Assembly: GCA_963816545.1 (NCBI GenBank)
Contig: CAWFLE010000005.1
Location: forward strand, 223,931-287,930
Origin: Albimonas sp963816545
GTDB lineage: Bacteria > Pseudomonadota > Alphaproteobacteria > Rhodobacterales > Rhodobacteraceae
DNA: 64,000 nucleotides
Reading direction: 5' to 3'
In this document: positions 64,000-64,000 of the stretch, in pieces
How the letters are laid out: the number at the start of each line of letters is the position of its first letter
Position numbering within the stretch: the first letter of the stretch is position 1
Made by a program: the position numbers and the translations under genes
Notes under the pieces: model-generated
Told to the model about the DNA's origin: nothing
The model's database searches: none
What the model saw: the letters and a program-made list of their open reading frames with translations, nothing else

Positions 64000-64000
64000 T

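Overview
The window is very GC-rich, densely packed chromosomal DNA of an alphaproteobacterium, most likely of the Rhodobacterales. Supporting this are the gene pairs (a membrane-anchored CycM-type cytochrome c next to prephenate dehydratase, and pcm-tolC-popZ-like-valS), a DUF6732-type small protein in the urease operon, the 4.5S RNA type of SRP RNA, and palindromic intergenic repeats of the form GTTTCGCNGCGAAAC. The species cannot be named from the sequence.

Layout. 0-3.2 kb: a YejABE-type peptide ABC transporter operon on the minus strand, with a 41-codon gene between yejA and yejB. 3.8-7.4 kb: an IS256-family element abutting a 5'-truncated IS21-family element. 7.6-24 kb: housekeeping genes (cycM-like, pheA, nudC, ffs RNA, dnaX, ybaB, a phosphatase, an FMN reductase, an HWE kinase/receiver pair, tRNA-Cys, an rRNA methyltransferase, a YdeP-type molybdoenzyme, pcm, tolC). 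24-46.9 kb: popZ-like, ornithine decarboxylase and Lrp remnants, valS, wrbA, GST, a cytochrome, pyrB-pyrC-plsY-dprA, mfd, a DsbA/amidotransferase/patatin group, a 3-hydroxybutyrate dehydrogenase, a predicted sRNA, a second YejA-like protein, a LysE exporter and a DUF502 protein. 46.9-54.4 kb: ghrA-like, DUF1428, and the rod-shape cluster mreB-mreC-mreD-mrdA-mrdB. 54.8-60.6 kb: urease structural genes ureD-ureA-ureB-ureC with a tandem HD-domain hydrolase inside the operon. 60.9-64 kb: two IS630-family copies in inverted orientation around the left part of a second IS21 copy.

Many essential genes (dnaX, valS, pyrB, plsY, mfd, mreC and others) are broken by isolated single-base shifts, nearly always insertions, while the protein sequence on both sides stays perfectly conserved. 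These are most simply read as consensus errors in the sequence, densest between about 24.5 and 46.9 kb. I therefore annotate each as one gene across the shifts. The IS630 frame change is different: it is identical in both copies and looks programmed.

The points most worth following up are: a compact sRNA candidate with promoter, stem-loop and terminator at 43.34-43.45 kb; a duplicated MESH1/SpoT-type HD hydrolase co-translated with urease; a dihydroorotase-like protein lacking the metal and catalytic motifs, next to aspartate carbamoyltransferase; 67-bp repeats through the DUF502/LysE junction; and the nested insertion sequences. IS21 sequence lies in the same orientation at both ends of a segment of about 57 kb.
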